Positions 31,386 to 41,792 of a stretch of 64,000 nt of DNA are shown piece after piece; position 1 is the first letter of the stretch, and every line of letters begins with the position of its first letter. The stretch is from positions 72,686,947 through 72,750,946 of the forward strand of contig OY726567.1 of the NCBI GenBank assembly GCA_963383645.1, written 5' to 3'. The stretch is from Muscardinus avellanarius. Taxonomy: Eukaryota; Chordata; Mammalia; Rodentia; Gliridae. Made by a program: the position numbers and the translations under genes. The notes under the pieces were generated by a model, which was not told the origin of the DNA, ran no database searches, and saw only the letters and a program-made list of their open reading frames with translations.

Positions 31386-32150
31386 CCCTGCAGGTCAGTG
31401 TACTATGAGCCCAGTCCCATCACGTGACCTTGCTCAAAGCCAGGTGCAGGAGGCAGAAGAATCGCCCAGCTGAGCCCTGCCCAAAACTGAGTCCACGGCA
31501 TTGCGATCTAGAACGGGTGGTCGTTGCTGAAGTCTGCTGAGTTTGGGGTGACATGATGAGCACCAGAGATTGGGGCACCTGTTTTTCCGTGTGGCCCAGC
31601 ACGAGAGCCATGGCTCTTCCCCTTCCTTCCTCACCAAGTCTCTGCCTTGCCTGCTTGGACCAGGAGCCTCATGCCCATCAGCATGCGTGTGTTCTGCCAT
31701 GTAAACAGAGCTGTGCTTGGTGTCAGGTGATGCACATGGGCAAAACAGCAGCAGCAGCAGCAGCAGCAGGGACTTGGTATTTGCCACCTCTCTCCTCTCA
31801 CAGCCTCTGGTCCCTGAGCCCGAGGAGTCAAGACTCCATTGAAGGATGCTCCAAGCAACAGCCTGGTGTCCTGGGGACACTGAAATGCATTGTCTAGTCG
31901 TTGTGTGTATTTAAATTACTTGCACAGCCCTTCCCATGCAAGAGATTAAATCCCATCGAACGGAAAAGATACATGAGAAGCAGGGGACAAGAATCTGTCC
32001 CTGGTGTTTATTCCTCGTCAAACCTCAGCTTGTTGGGACTGACTTTTCAGTAACTGTTCAGACTAGGAGAGAACATGTCATGTTAGAGGTGGACAAAACG
32101 AGGAAAAGAAATGGATGATTGCACCTGGTAACTATTAAAAAGTCCACATG
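31386..32150. other. Unique DNA with a short (CAG)n
   Basis: A (CAG)7 run at about 31748-31769. Frames on both strands (31434-31897) share the same DNA and lack domains. No gene called. Confidence 0.45.
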
Positions 32151-32345
32151 AGCCGAGCACAGTGGCACATGTCTTGAATCCCAATACTCCAGAGACTGAG
32201 ACAGGAGGACCACAGCTTTGAGTCTGACCTCAGCAGCTTAGCAAGGTCTTCTGCATCTCAGTGAGATCCTGCTTAAAAGTAAAAATTAAAAAAGGCTGGG
32301 GTGTGCCTCAGGGACATAACACCCCTGGGTTCAATCCCCAGTACC

Positions 32346-32392
<47 letters not shown>

Positions 32393-32395
32393 TTT
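32151..32395 (+). mobile_element. B1-dID SINE with (TA)n tail
   Basis: agccgagcacagtggcacat to caatccccagtaccaaa, tail (TA)n 32350-32391. Confidence 0.88.
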
Positions 32396-33000
32396 TTAAA
32401 TCTGTATGGCACAGTTCTGTCGTTCTTGTTAGAATTTTCATTATAAAATGGCATTTCATGCTGGGACAAGAGCTCATTAAAACAATGTCTTTGTATGAGC
32501 ATATGTACACACTTTACACTGTGCCAGCTTCATATGTGATTAAAACTTAAATGCATCAAAACAGCCTTTGAAATAACCGTGGGCATTTCACCAATAGAAG
32601 CATGGAAGTAAATGTGTATGGATAGATCTGAAATCAGCAGATGGAGCCAGGGGAATTAATATGGCTTCGTGTCATTTCACAATCATTTAAAAGAAAACGG
32701 AATTTGGCTTTCAAAGGACATACTTTTTCATTTGGGATAAAATAAGGTGCACTCTCCACTCAAAATAAGTGCCCCATTCGTGTAAAGTTAATGTATGAAG
32801 TACGATTTATCTCTGGGTTGTCGGAGAGAAAGCGATCATTCAGAGGGGCTGTGCTGCTCGCTGGGAAGGGAGCCTCCGAGACAGTTTTGATCCATTGATG
32901 AGCGCTGTCTAATCTGCTCCCCGAGGTACAGTTTCCCTAAATCTATTAGACTTTTACAGTCTTCCAGGATCTGCAGTCTGGAGACGCTCCATCACCCTGT
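32396..33000. promoter_or_regulatory. Candidate conserved non-coding element
   Basis: About 600 bases without repeats. AT-rich, homeodomain/POU-like words (ggaattaatatggcttcgtg, tcatttcacaatcatttaa), then a CpG-retaining stretch (tgatgagcgctgtctaatct). No frame of interest. Composition suggests a developmental enhancer. Inference. Confidence 0.45.
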
Positions 33001-33290
33001 ATTAACTTGACAACGTAATGTACTGCTATCTTTTATTTTCGTAGCAAGTACTAGGTTTGACCTTGAAACTCTCAACCACACTTTCCAGTTCTCAGCCCAT
33101 CCTGATGGACAGAGCGCCCCTAAGAAAAACATCCCAGCTGGAGCTCCGCCTGTAAAACCTTGGGTTGGGATGACTAGACTGGGGGAGGTGGGAGAGTAAG
33201 GGTCCTGGCATCTCTCTCTGGGTCTCCAAGAGCGAAGGATGTGGGAACGGAGACCCAGATTACATAAACGGCTGCAGTCTGCTGAGCTCT
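33001..33290. other. Unique DNA
   Basis: Nothing recognised. Confidence 0.4.
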
Positions 33291-33294
33291 CATG

Positions 33295-33470
33295 CTGGAC
33301 ACAGTTGTTACCCTGTTTATTCATGAGATGGATGAGGAGACTGAGGTTCCGAGAGGTTAAACAACTTGCCCACCCAGCTAGTAGATGGCAGAGCTCAGGT
33401 CCAGACTCAGGTCTTTTTGACTTAAAGCCCAAAGCTCGTAAGCATGGTGCTATAAAGGCTCACTCTAACA
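33295..33470 (-). mobile_element. MIR, antisense
   Basis: gaggagactgaggttccgag, aggttaaacaacttgcccac and cagctagtagatggcagagc are the classic antisense MIR core. Confidence 0.88.
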
Positions 33471-33634
33471 TCCAATCTCTGCTTCTGAGAAAAGGAAGTC
33501 AGCCCGAGAAAGTCAGCCTCATCTGATTCAATGCTCAGTGAGGCCGCTCACCTCTTACGTCATTGCCACAAGCCAATGACCGAGTCCTTCTCTGGGTGGG
33601 GTTCAGGTTTCCTCTTTCTTTCTTCCTTCTTTTT

Positions 33635-33825
33635 TTCTAGTAGCACTAGGGGTTGAACCCAGGGATATTCTACCTCTGAGCTACACTCTCAGCCCTATTT
33701 TATTTTATTTTATTTTTATTTTCAAACAGAGTCTTTCTAAGCTACTGGGGCTGGCCTCAGACCTACAGTCCTCCTGTCTCAGTCTCTCAGCGCTGAGATT
33801 ACAGGCGTGCACCACCGCACCCAGC
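33635..33825 (-). mobile_element. B1-dID SINE
   Basis: tagcactaggggttgaaccc to caggcgtgcaccaccgcacc. Confidence 0.9.
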
Positions 33826-33890
33826 TGTATCAGGTTGTCCTTCCTGCTCTGAAGATACCACAAGCCTCTAGAGCAGAAAACTAAAAGAAA

Positions 33891-34105
33891 GCCAGGCGTG
33901 GTGGCGCACGCCTGTGATCCCAGCATTCAGGAGGCAGAGACTGGAGGATCGCGGTTCGCGGACAGCCTCCACTACTTAGCGAGGTCCTTCACAACTCAGT
34001 GAGACCCTGTTTCAAAAAAAAAAAAAAAAAAAGACTAAAAAATAGGTCTGGGAGTGTATCTCAGAGGTAGAATACCCCTGGGTTCCATCCCCAGTATGAC
34101 AAAAA
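33891..34105 (+). mobile_element. B1-dID SINE
   Basis: gccaggcgtggtggcgcacg to ccatccccagtatgac. CpG-rich (gatcgcggttcgcggacag); two cttagcgagg/actcagtgagac blocks. Confidence 0.92.
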
Positions 34106-34108
34106 AAT

Positions 34109-34187
<79 letters not shown>

Positions 34188-34210
34188 GAAAAGAAAAGAA
34201 AAAGAAAAAC
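34106..34210. repeat. (GAAA)n microsatellite, SINE tail
   Basis: About 20 nearly perfect GAAA units, then AAAAG variants. Confidence 0.97.
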
Positions 34211-34510
34211 TAAACGAAGCTGAAATGGTGCCTCCAGGCAAGAGAATCCCATGCTGAGCTCATTCAGGGCCATCCCTGGACTTCTCTGGAATGTTTGGTC
34301 CATCTCAGGCCCCCAGAGGACACCCGAAAGTACCTGACCTTTGGATGGCCAAGCTGCGAGATCTAGAGGCCAAGGAGATGGAGGACAGCCACCAACGTCT
34401 GTGGACCCTGACGCTGCAGGAGGAGCCTGGTGCAGATCCACAGGGGGGCATCCATTTTGTCTCCTCCCACAAACCATCACAGCTTTTAATTGTTATTGTT
34501 ATTACTATTA
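34211..34510. other. Unique DNA
   Basis: Nothing recognised. Confidence 0.35.
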
Positions 34511-34511
34511 T

Positions 34512-34905
34512 TTGGTACCAGAAATTAAATCCAACTCTACCTTATTTATTTATTTATTTGTGGGGGGGGGTACCGGGGATGGAACCTGGGTACATTTTAC
34601 CTCCGAGCTATACCCCCAGCCCAATTTTTTATTCTTTATTTTGAAATAGGTTCTCATTAAGTTCTGGAGAGCCTCACTAAATAGCTGAGGCTGGCCACAA
34701 ACCTGCGATCCTCCTGTCTCAGCCTCTCAAGTACTGGGATTACATGCATGCACCATCCTGCCCGGCTAACTCTACCCTTTTTAATATATTTTTTTAAACA
34801 GAGTCTAAGTTACCTAGGGTCTCTATGTAGCCAAGGCTATGCTCCAACCTTCGATCTTCCTGGCTCAGCCTCCCAAGTACTAGGATTACAGGCATGTGCC
34901 GCCAG
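34512..34905 (-). mobile_element. Nested minus-strand SINEs
   Basis: Outer: dID 34512-34541, B1 34777-34905. Inner: (TTTA)n and G8 at 34543-34568, dID and B1 to 34767. Target duplication aactctacc at 34533-34541 and 34768-34776. Confidence 0.88.
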
Positions 34906-35344
34906 CCTTTTTAATTTATTAAGGAATAATTTTTGCATTTGACCAATTTATCAGCCTCTGGCAAGAGGAAAGAGTCCACCAGCCATGAATCCTGTCTGAT
35001 TACTAATAAGAGAGACACAAGATGACACCAAAGGCTGAGTGATACTCTTGGTTGGGCCCTTGCCAAGGTAGGCGGCTCCTGCTTTCCCTGGCAGCTCTGA
35101 CTGGATGAGGAAGGTTTTGTTCTCAGGGAGAAGATGTCCACAAAGTCACAGCAGGATACAGATGCAGGCAAGGACGATGTCTGGCAGGTCCCCAAGTGTC
35201 TCTCCCTGCCCACAGCATCCTTGCTCCCTCTGGGCAGCCAGGGATCCCCTGCCTCCTGGTCCATGCATTGTTCCAACTGTAGACCCAGTTCCTGGCATTC
35301 TGCAAGGGGACTCATAGCCAGGATGCCTGGGCTCAGATCACATT
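34906..35344. other. Unique DNA
   Basis: Opposed frames on both strands at 34911-35349 without domains. No gene called. Confidence 0.4.
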
Positions 35345-35498
35345 GTTAACTTCCCCCCAAATGTCTACCAGCGTATGAATGTGTGACGAGACGTGGTACA
35401 GCCAAACAATAGAGTATTGTTCTTTCACAAGAAGAAATGAAGTGTCCACACATGCTACAGCACAAAGAAACCTCAGAAACACGCTGAGTGAAAGAAGC

Positions 35499-35875
35499 CA
35501 AAGCTGGGTGCACTCCTGTAATCCTAGTACTTGTGAGGCTGAGACAGGAGGATCGCAGATTTAAGGCCAGCCTCAGCAACTTGAGACTTTTTTTTTGCTG
35601 AAGATTTAAAGAAGTTTATTAGAAAGATAGAAATACAGAAAATAGAAATACAGCTCCATACCAGACTGGCATGGAAGGGTGACTCGAATGAATACACCCT
35701 TATTGAGACTTTTTTCCAAGTAAAAAGTTAAAAATAGGACTAGGTGTATAGATTGGAAGTAGATGCTGCTGGGTTCAATCCTCAGCACCACAGAAAGAAA
35801 AGGGAAGAGGAAGAAAGAAAGGGAAGGAAGGAAGGAAGGAAGGAAGGGAGGGAGGAAGGAAGGGAGGGTCAAGAT
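35499..35875 (+). mobile_element. B1-dID SINE split by a retroposed fragment, with (GGAA)n tail
   Basis: B1 part 35499-35593, dID 35716-35795, purine tail 35796-35868. The interruption at 35594-35702 is listed separately. Confidence 0.85.
35594..35702 (-). mobile_element. 5'-truncated retroposed transcript end of unknown origin
   Basis: 109-base insert in the SINE. Target duplication ttgagactttttt at 35581-35593 and 35703-35715. On the minus strand it ends in an A run preceded about 20 bases upstream by AATAAA (plus-strand 35615-35620). This is the L1-mediated signature of a copied polyadenylated RNA. The source may be an ERV LTR transcript or an mRNA 3' end. Confidence 0.8.
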
Positions 35876-36087
35876 ATACAATGGATGGCTTTAATATGAC
35901 ATGTCTAGAATTGGCAAAGCCATAGAGACACAAAGCAGATTGGTGGCTTCCAGGGACAAGGAGAAGGGGCGATGAGGAACTACTTAAGAGGTCAGGTGTC
36001 CTGATAAAGGGCTAGAAATTCTTTGGAACTACAGAGGTGTTGGTTGCACAAAACTGGGAATATTCTCAACACCACTAGATTGTTCAC

Positions 36088-36093
<6 letters not shown>

Positions 36094-36140
<47 letters not shown>

Positions 36141-36340
36141 TTATGGTACTGGGGATTGAACCCAGGGGTGATCTACCACTGAGCAACATTCCCCAGTCCT
36201 TCTTTATTTCTCTTAATTTTGAAACAAGGTCTCACTAAGAGAGTCTTACTAATTTGCTGAAGCTGGCTTCTAACCTGTGAGCATCCCGTCTTGGGCTCCC
36301 AAGTACTGGGATTTCAGGCATGCACCACCATGCCTGGCTT
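36094..36340 (-). mobile_element. B1-dID SINE with (GT)n tail
   Basis: (GT)n 36094-36138, then ggtactggggattgaaccca to ggcatgcaccaccatgcctg. Confidence 0.92.
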
Positions 36341-36373
36341 GGATTTTTCACTTTAAAAATGATGAATTTTTTT

Positions 36374-36821
36374 TTGGGGGGGGAGTGTGGTGGCATACGC
36401 TTGTAATTCCAATATTTGGGAGGCTGAGACAGGAGGATCGTAGGTTCATAGCCAGCCTCAGCAACTTAGTGAGACCCTATTTCTTTTTTTTTCCTCCTCT
36501 TTCTTTCTTTCTTTCTTCCTTTTTTTTTTTTTTTTTTTGGTGGTACTGGGGTTCCTGGAAACCATTCTACCTCCGGGCTACACTCCCAGACCTATAGTTA
36601 TATATTTTAATTTGGAAACAGGGTCTCTTAAGCCAGTGAGGCTGGCTTCGAATCTGTGTGATCCACCTGTCTTCGCCTCCCAAGTGCAGGGATTACAAGT
36701 GTGCACCACCACCTCCGGCCATGAGACCCTATTTCAAAATAAAAATAAAAATAGGGCTGGGGTAAAGCTCAGAGGTAGAATGCCCTTGGATTCAATCTCT
36801 AGTACCTCAAAATAAGTAATG
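36374..36821 (+). mobile_element. Plus-strand SINE split by an inverted short-body SINE
   Basis: Outer: 36374-36483 and 36736-36812, duplication aaaaatgatgaattttttt at 36355-36373 and 36822-36840. Inner minus copy: T/C tract 36484-36538, dID and B1 36539-36721, duplication tgagaccctatttc at 36470-36483 and 36722-36735. Both events are exact. Confidence 0.94.
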
Positions 36822-36900
36822 AAAAATGATGAATTTTTTTCTTACATGAATTTCACTCCAACAAACAACAAAAGTTTTTTAAAAAGCACTTCACAACACT

Positions 36901-37435
36901 CCATTAAACACCCCACCCCGGTGGGGGGGGCTGTGACCCAGGAGCAGCCAAGGCCAAAGGTAGGCTGGGTTCTGGGAAAGATGCAGGCGACTCATTGCAT
37001 CTCCTTTGAATGTGGAGGCCCCGTGCAGGGTCCTGCAGGCAGGAAGCCTCCCTCAAAGGAAAAGCCCAAGGACCTGGGGGCAGGACCGCCCCCACAAGCT
37101 AGAGAACAAATTCATATATGTTTCAGCTGCTCTGAGAATGGCCTCACAGGAGCAATCACCTGTGAGAACACTGAGGGGCCTTCGAGAGACACAAAGGAAA
37201 TGGGGTGGTGGCAGATGGACCCAGAAGCAAATGGTGAAAACTTCATGTGGAAAGGACAACAGTAAGCCAGGGTCAGGGATGTCTGGGGGCCCAGGCAAGG
37301 GACGATGGGCCCTCCCACAGGTGTAGAGGCCTTTAAGTCAGGGAAGGTCTCTTATGAGTGCCTGAGAGAGGCTTTGGGGCAGGATCATGAGGAGCTATTG
37401 GAGAAGAAGGTGAAGACTCTCATGTAGAAACCTAT
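36901..37435. other. Unique GC-rich DNA
   Basis: Frames on both strands at 36819-37326 overlap; none shows a domain. Contains an 8-base G run at 36922. Confidence 0.4.
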
Positions 37436-37439
37436 CACC

Positions 37440-38322
37440 CTGCAGGATCCCATAACCTGTATAGAAGCCCATTACCCATGCAGGAACCCATCACCTGTAT
37501 AGGAGTCCATCACCCGTGTAGGAGCCCATCACCCAAGCAGGAGCCCATCACCTGTAAAGGAGCCTACCACCCAAGCAGGAACCCACCACCCAAGCAGGAG
37601 CCCATCACCTGTATAGGAACCCATCATGTGTATAGGAATCCATTACCTGTATAGGAGCCTATCACCTGTATAGGAACCCATCACCCAAGCAGAAACCAAT
37701 CACCCATGCAGGAGCCCATCACCTGTATAGGAGCCCATCACCCAAGCAGGAGCCCACTACCCAAGCAGGATCCCACCACACAAGCAGGAACCCATAACCT
37801 GTATAGGAGCCCATCACATGTATAGGAGCCCATCACCTGTATAGGAGCCCATCACCTGTAAAGGAACCTATCACCTGTATAGGAACCCATTACTTGTAAA
37901 GGAGCCTATCACCCAAGCAGGAACTCATCATCCAAGCAGGAGCCCATCACCCAAACAGGAGCCCATCACCTGTATAGGAACCCATCACCCAAGCAGGAGC
38001 CAATGACCCAGGCAGGAGCCCATCACCTATAGAGGAGCCCATCACCCATAGAGGAGCCTATCACCCAAGCAGGAGCCCATCACCCAAGCAGGAGCCAATG
38101 ACCCATGCAGGAGCCCATCACCTGTATAGAAGCCCATTGCCTGTATAGGAACCCATTACCTGTAAAGGAGCCTATCACCCAAGCAGGAACTCATCATCCA
38201 AGCAGGAGCCCATCACCCAAACAGGAGCCCATCACCTGTATAGGAACCCATCACCCAAACAGAAGTCTATCACCCAAGCAGGAGCCCATCACCATGCAGG
38301 AGCCCATCACCATGCAGGAACA
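37440..38322. repeat. 19-bp minisatellite, about 46 units
   Basis: Unit aggagcccatcacctgtat, alternating with a variant ending in cccaagc or ccatgc. There are no spacers. Units at 37881-37991 recur at 38147-38257 with one visible change, an offset of 266 bases or exactly 14 units, showing higher-order duplication. The plus frame 38105-38509 is a product of the repeat, not a gene. Confidence 0.97.
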
Positions 38323-38639
38323 ATTCACTAGGTCAGTTTTTCAGCAGTGCAATGTGCATGGGATTGACAATGTTACCTTGCATTTTGCAGTCTCCCAACT
38401 GCCCTCCCTGCTGGCCTTCTCCAGGACAATCTGCACAAGGGTGGAGAGACCAGAGCTGGCCACACTTCTCTGGGTTACAGTGAAGTGCAGCAAGGGTAGG
38501 AGGAAATGAGAGAAATGAGGGAGGTGGGCTCATGGAGGGACATGCCACGGAGCATCTCTGAGGTCTGGGACTTTATTTCATAGGCAGGGGTCCTTTTGGC
38601 TACTGGGAGAAGTAATCCTCCCTTACTGCAGTTTTTGCT

Positions 38640-38641
<2 letters not shown>
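38323..38641. other. Unique DNA
   Basis: Nothing recognised. Confidence 0.4.
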
Positions 38642-38713
<72 letters not shown>

Positions 38714-38714
38714 A
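38642..38714. repeat. (GT)n(CTGT)n compound microsatellite, SINE tail
   Basis: About 15 GT then 10 CTGT units, abutting the minus SINE. Confidence 0.97.
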
Positions 38715-38893
38715 CCCAGGGACATTCTAGCTCCGAGATATACTCCCAGCTCTATTTTTTTAATGTTGAAAAAGAGTCTCCCTAAGTTGCTGAGGGTCTC
38801 ACTAGGTTGCTGAGGCTGGCCTGGAACCTTTGATCCTCTTGTCTCAGCCTCCGAGTACTGGGATTACAGACGTGCTCCACCACACCCAGTGAT
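38715..38893 (-). mobile_element. B1-dID SINE
   Basis: acccagggacattctagctc to cagacgtgctccaccacacc. Confidence 0.88.
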
Positions 38894-39329
38894 GTGGTTG
38901 CTTAGTCTATGAAGTGAGCTCACAATGGTGTCTATCCTATCATTTTGAGTATAACATAAAGCTACATGTGAGAATATAGCAGACCAACCTTATGGTGCAG
39001 AGCGGCTTCGTTGTTAATGCTGACTGAGGCTGGACCTTGCTTTTCCCACCCTAACCTGTCGGTTCTACATCCCATTCATCTAGGGCCAGCCTCTCTCTAG
39101 GTCAGTCCAAGGTCTCCTCTACCGGGTCACAATGGTGCGGGCAACATGAGAAGGTCATGTTCCATAGCAGCCTCTATTCCTTGACCCAAAGAAAAGAGCA
39201 AGGTGGACATCCTGGTGGGCAGGGGAGCAACACACACTCAGTCTGAGATGTAAGCTGATTGTGCCAATCGAGATCAAGAGCTTAAGGAGAGAAACGAGGC
39301 CAAGGGACATAGATGAAAAAGAAGAATAG
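38894..39329. other. Unique DNA
   Basis: Nothing recognised. Confidence 0.4.
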
Positions 39330-39775
39330 CAAATATGTGTTGTGTATTTATTTGGTGTGTTCTGTACAGTACTTCCCTTAATTATCACAAAAGCCCCATG
39401 ATGTAGGAACTTATATTCACTGCTTTGTTTTGGGGAGGATGGGTACTGCAGGTTGAACCCAGGGACATTATACCTCTGAGCTACACCCCAACGCCTTTTA
39501 CTTTTTATTTTGATATATGATCTCCCTAAGTTTGCTAAGGGTCTTGCTAAATTCAAAGCTGGCCTCAAAATACAATCCTTTTGTCTTTGGCCCCCAAGGA
39601 CTGGGATTATAGGTGTGTGTCACCATGCCTGGCTTATTAGTTCCTTTTTATTGATAGAGAAACAGCCCGGAGAGGTAAATTGATTTACCCAGAGTCACAC
39701 AGCTAGGATATAGCAATTCCAAAGCTTTGAACCCAGGCCGTTTGCCATCAATCTGAACTCTTGGTTTCTGAGATC
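39330..39775 (-). mobile_element. MIR, antisense, split by a SINE
   Basis: Left part 39330-39420 (ttaattatcacaaaagcccc), right part 39637-39775 (gagaggtaaattgatttacc, cagagtcacacagctaggat). The minus B1-dID SINE at 39430-39635 separates them. Confidence 0.85.
39430..39635 (-). mobile_element. B1-dID SINE inside MIR
   Basis: gggtactgcaggttgaaccc to aggtgtgtgtcaccatgcctg. Confidence 0.88.
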
Positions 39776-40423
39776 CTAAGGAAGTCGGGAAGGCTCTTTG
39801 CAAATCCTGATAGAAAGAAGCACATTAAGCACCATCATAAACTTACCTTGAAGGGCCCAGATGATTAGATTCTGAAGATTTAGCATCTAAAAAAAGAGAG
39901 AGAGATTTATATATCCATCCTCACCCTCATAACCTATTTTGTTCCTTCAGATAAATTCCCGGTCCTCGGCTGTGGGGGGAGGCAGAGAGCTAGCTGAGTC
40001 AGATGGTACCATCACAAGAGCGTTCCTGGAGGGGTTTCCTGCAGCCAAATGACACCAAGCGCGACCATCACCAAGTACAACCAGGATTAAAAGGAAAACA
40101 TCTGTGCTTTGCAAGGCTGCACTAACTCAAGACAAACAAGCTGCGTATCTATCCAAATGCTCAGTGACTTTTGCCTCGGAGACGGCTGGTTGACCATCTG
40201 GGCTGGCGTTGATTAGAAGAGACCTAGACGTCCCCGAGACTGAGTCCTTTGGGTGGCATGAAGACATATGTATGGCTCTACTATGCCTGTGTGACTTGGA
40301 GACCATCTTGCTTTGGATTTATTATTATTATTTTTTTTTAGTTAGTGAGTTGTCACTGTGCCTCCCTCCTGGGGGGAAGTCTTGAGCTCTAGATCAACTC
40401 TCAATGTGTGACGCCATTCTTTT
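39776..40423. other. Unique DNA, possibly conserved in part
   Basis: 39890-40250 is mixed-complexity, with ctgagtcagatggtacc (AP-1-like TGAGTCA) and retained CpG. No gene seen. Confidence 0.35.
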
Positions 40424-40598
40424 GTTTGCTACTAGGGATTGAACCCAGGGGCGTTCTACCTCTGAGCTCTACCCCCAGAACTATTTATTTTGAAACAGGG
40501 TCCTACTAAGTTGCTGAGGCTGGCCTCCAGCCTGAAATCCTCTTGCCTCAGCCTCCCAAATACTGGGATTATAGGCACATGCCGGGGCACCGGGCTGC
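40424..40598 (-). mobile_element. B1-dID SINE
   Basis: gctactagggattgaaccca to ggcacatgccggggcaccgg. Confidence 0.88.
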
Positions 40599-40609
40599 AA
40601 CACTATTAA

Positions 40610-40915
40610 GAATGAAAGTAAGAAGCAAAGGGACTTTAATCAAATTAGAGAAACCAATAAAATAGTGAGAAGGAAGTGGGAGAGGGAGGTGGGGGGGGAA
40701 GTAGGATCAAGGAAGGGAACTATTCAATAAGGTTATGTCCTTACAAGAAGGTTTCACTACCAATCTCCTTAACATGTATGGGGAGGGAGGGAGGGGAAGA
40801 GGGTATATGGATAGAAATCTACCAAGCTATGTATACATGTATGTGTATATCTCTTTGAATCTCACTATGATGCATAAATACATTGCACTAATAAAAATAT
40901 TTAAATAATAATGCT
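40610..40915 (+). mobile_element. LINE-1 3' UTR end, older family
   Basis: Purine/G-run block at 40670-40710 and 40780-40800, then ttgaatctcactatgatgca and an A/T-rich end. The same terminal phrase occurs in antisense at about 45885-45906, so both belong to one L1 3' UTR family. Confidence 0.65.
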
Positions 40916-41160
40916 ACTAATGAAAACTACCACATCTCGGATCCCTGAACTTCAAACCAAGTTGGTCAGGATTTGATCCTCAGAGAAGTGGAAGCCCTAT
41001 CAAGATGCCTCTATGCCTAAAGTGCCTTTATTTTTTTTTTTCTTTCTTTGTCCAAATATGTCTCATTTGTGTGGGGGCAAAAAGAAAAAACCTTAATTAG
41101 CAGTGAAGGAAGCAACTCTCAGAACATACGGCTTTACCTCTTGCCAAGACGGAAGGCTGG
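40916..41160. other. Unique DNA
   Basis: Nothing recognised. Confidence 0.35.
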
Positions 41161-41580
41161 CCATTCTTTTTTCTTTTTCCCCTTGAAATCCATAGGAAGC
41201 CCCGGGGAAGTCCCTTTCCTGCGGACACCAGAGCTGGGGGTCTCGAAAAGCAGAAGCAGACAGGGCGCGTGATCAGAGGCCCCACATGCGCAGCTGCGGC
41301 AGGACCGTTTCTGTCCCGTACCACGTGAAAGGGTGACTGTAAAGTGCGGTCTGCAAAGGCGTGTTGTTTTCCCCCCTCTGAACAAAGAAAAATCTTTTGC
41401 CTTTGTTTAGAAACCTGACTTTAATGCCTCAAAAAATAATTTGCTTTTCTCATTCTGGATTTGTTCTTGTTATTGGGCAACTATGTCCTGCTGCATCTGA
41501 ACCAATATTTGGGAGGAGGGTTTTTCTCCATTTACGCTTCCTTTTTAGAGTAGACATCATGGCTAATAGAAATGCAATTT
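41161..41580. promoter_or_regulatory. Candidate conserved non-coding element
   Basis: Repeat-free. A CpG-bearing half (gacagggcgcgtgatcagag, cgtaccacgtgaaagggtga with a CACGTG E-box) is followed by AT-rich DNA with TCF/SOX-like ctttgtttag and ctgaacaaagaaaa. No coding frame. Inference. Confidence 0.4.
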
Positions 41581-41647
41581 GAAAAAAAAAAAAAGCCTAT
41601 CTCTGAAAGCCAAGGGAAAAAGGAAAACATGGTTTTAAACTCTTATG

Positions 41648-41689
<42 letters not shown>

Positions 41690-41770
41690 ATTCACATTCT
41701 ACCTCTGAGCTAAACCACCAGCCCTATTGTATTCTTTTATTTTGAAAGAGAGTTTTACCAGGTTGTCATA
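41648..41770 (-). mobile_element. B1-dID SINE, mostly dID, with (GT)n tail
   Basis: (GT)n 41648-41687, then cattctacctctgagctaaa and a short B1 remnant ending caggttg. Confidence 0.8.
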
Positions 41771-41792
41771 TCATGGGCTACACGATAACTTC

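Larger units (their letters stand above)
35345..36900 (+). mobile_element. Old LINE-1 3' end, interrupted
   Basis: Segments 35345-35498, 35880-36092, 36340-36373 and 36841-36900. Marks: ccaaatgtctaccagcgtat, caatagagtattgttctttc, cacgctgagtgaaagaagcc, gattggtggcttccagggac and tggttgcacaaaactgggaat belong to the L1M ORF2 end and 3' UTR. Confidence 0.75.

Noticed and set aside
31434..31897. Opposed 148- and 114-codon frames
   Set aside because: Same DNA on both strands, with a CAG run and no known domain, and no splice or promoter evidence.
37440..38322. CRISPR-like array of about 20-base repeats
   Set aside because: Units are contiguous with no spacers, the context is a rodent genome, and variation is that of a minisatellite.
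38105..38509. 134-codon plus frame rich in QEPIT and HHP
   Set aside because: Most of it is the 19-bp minisatellite read in three registers. The tail has no domain.
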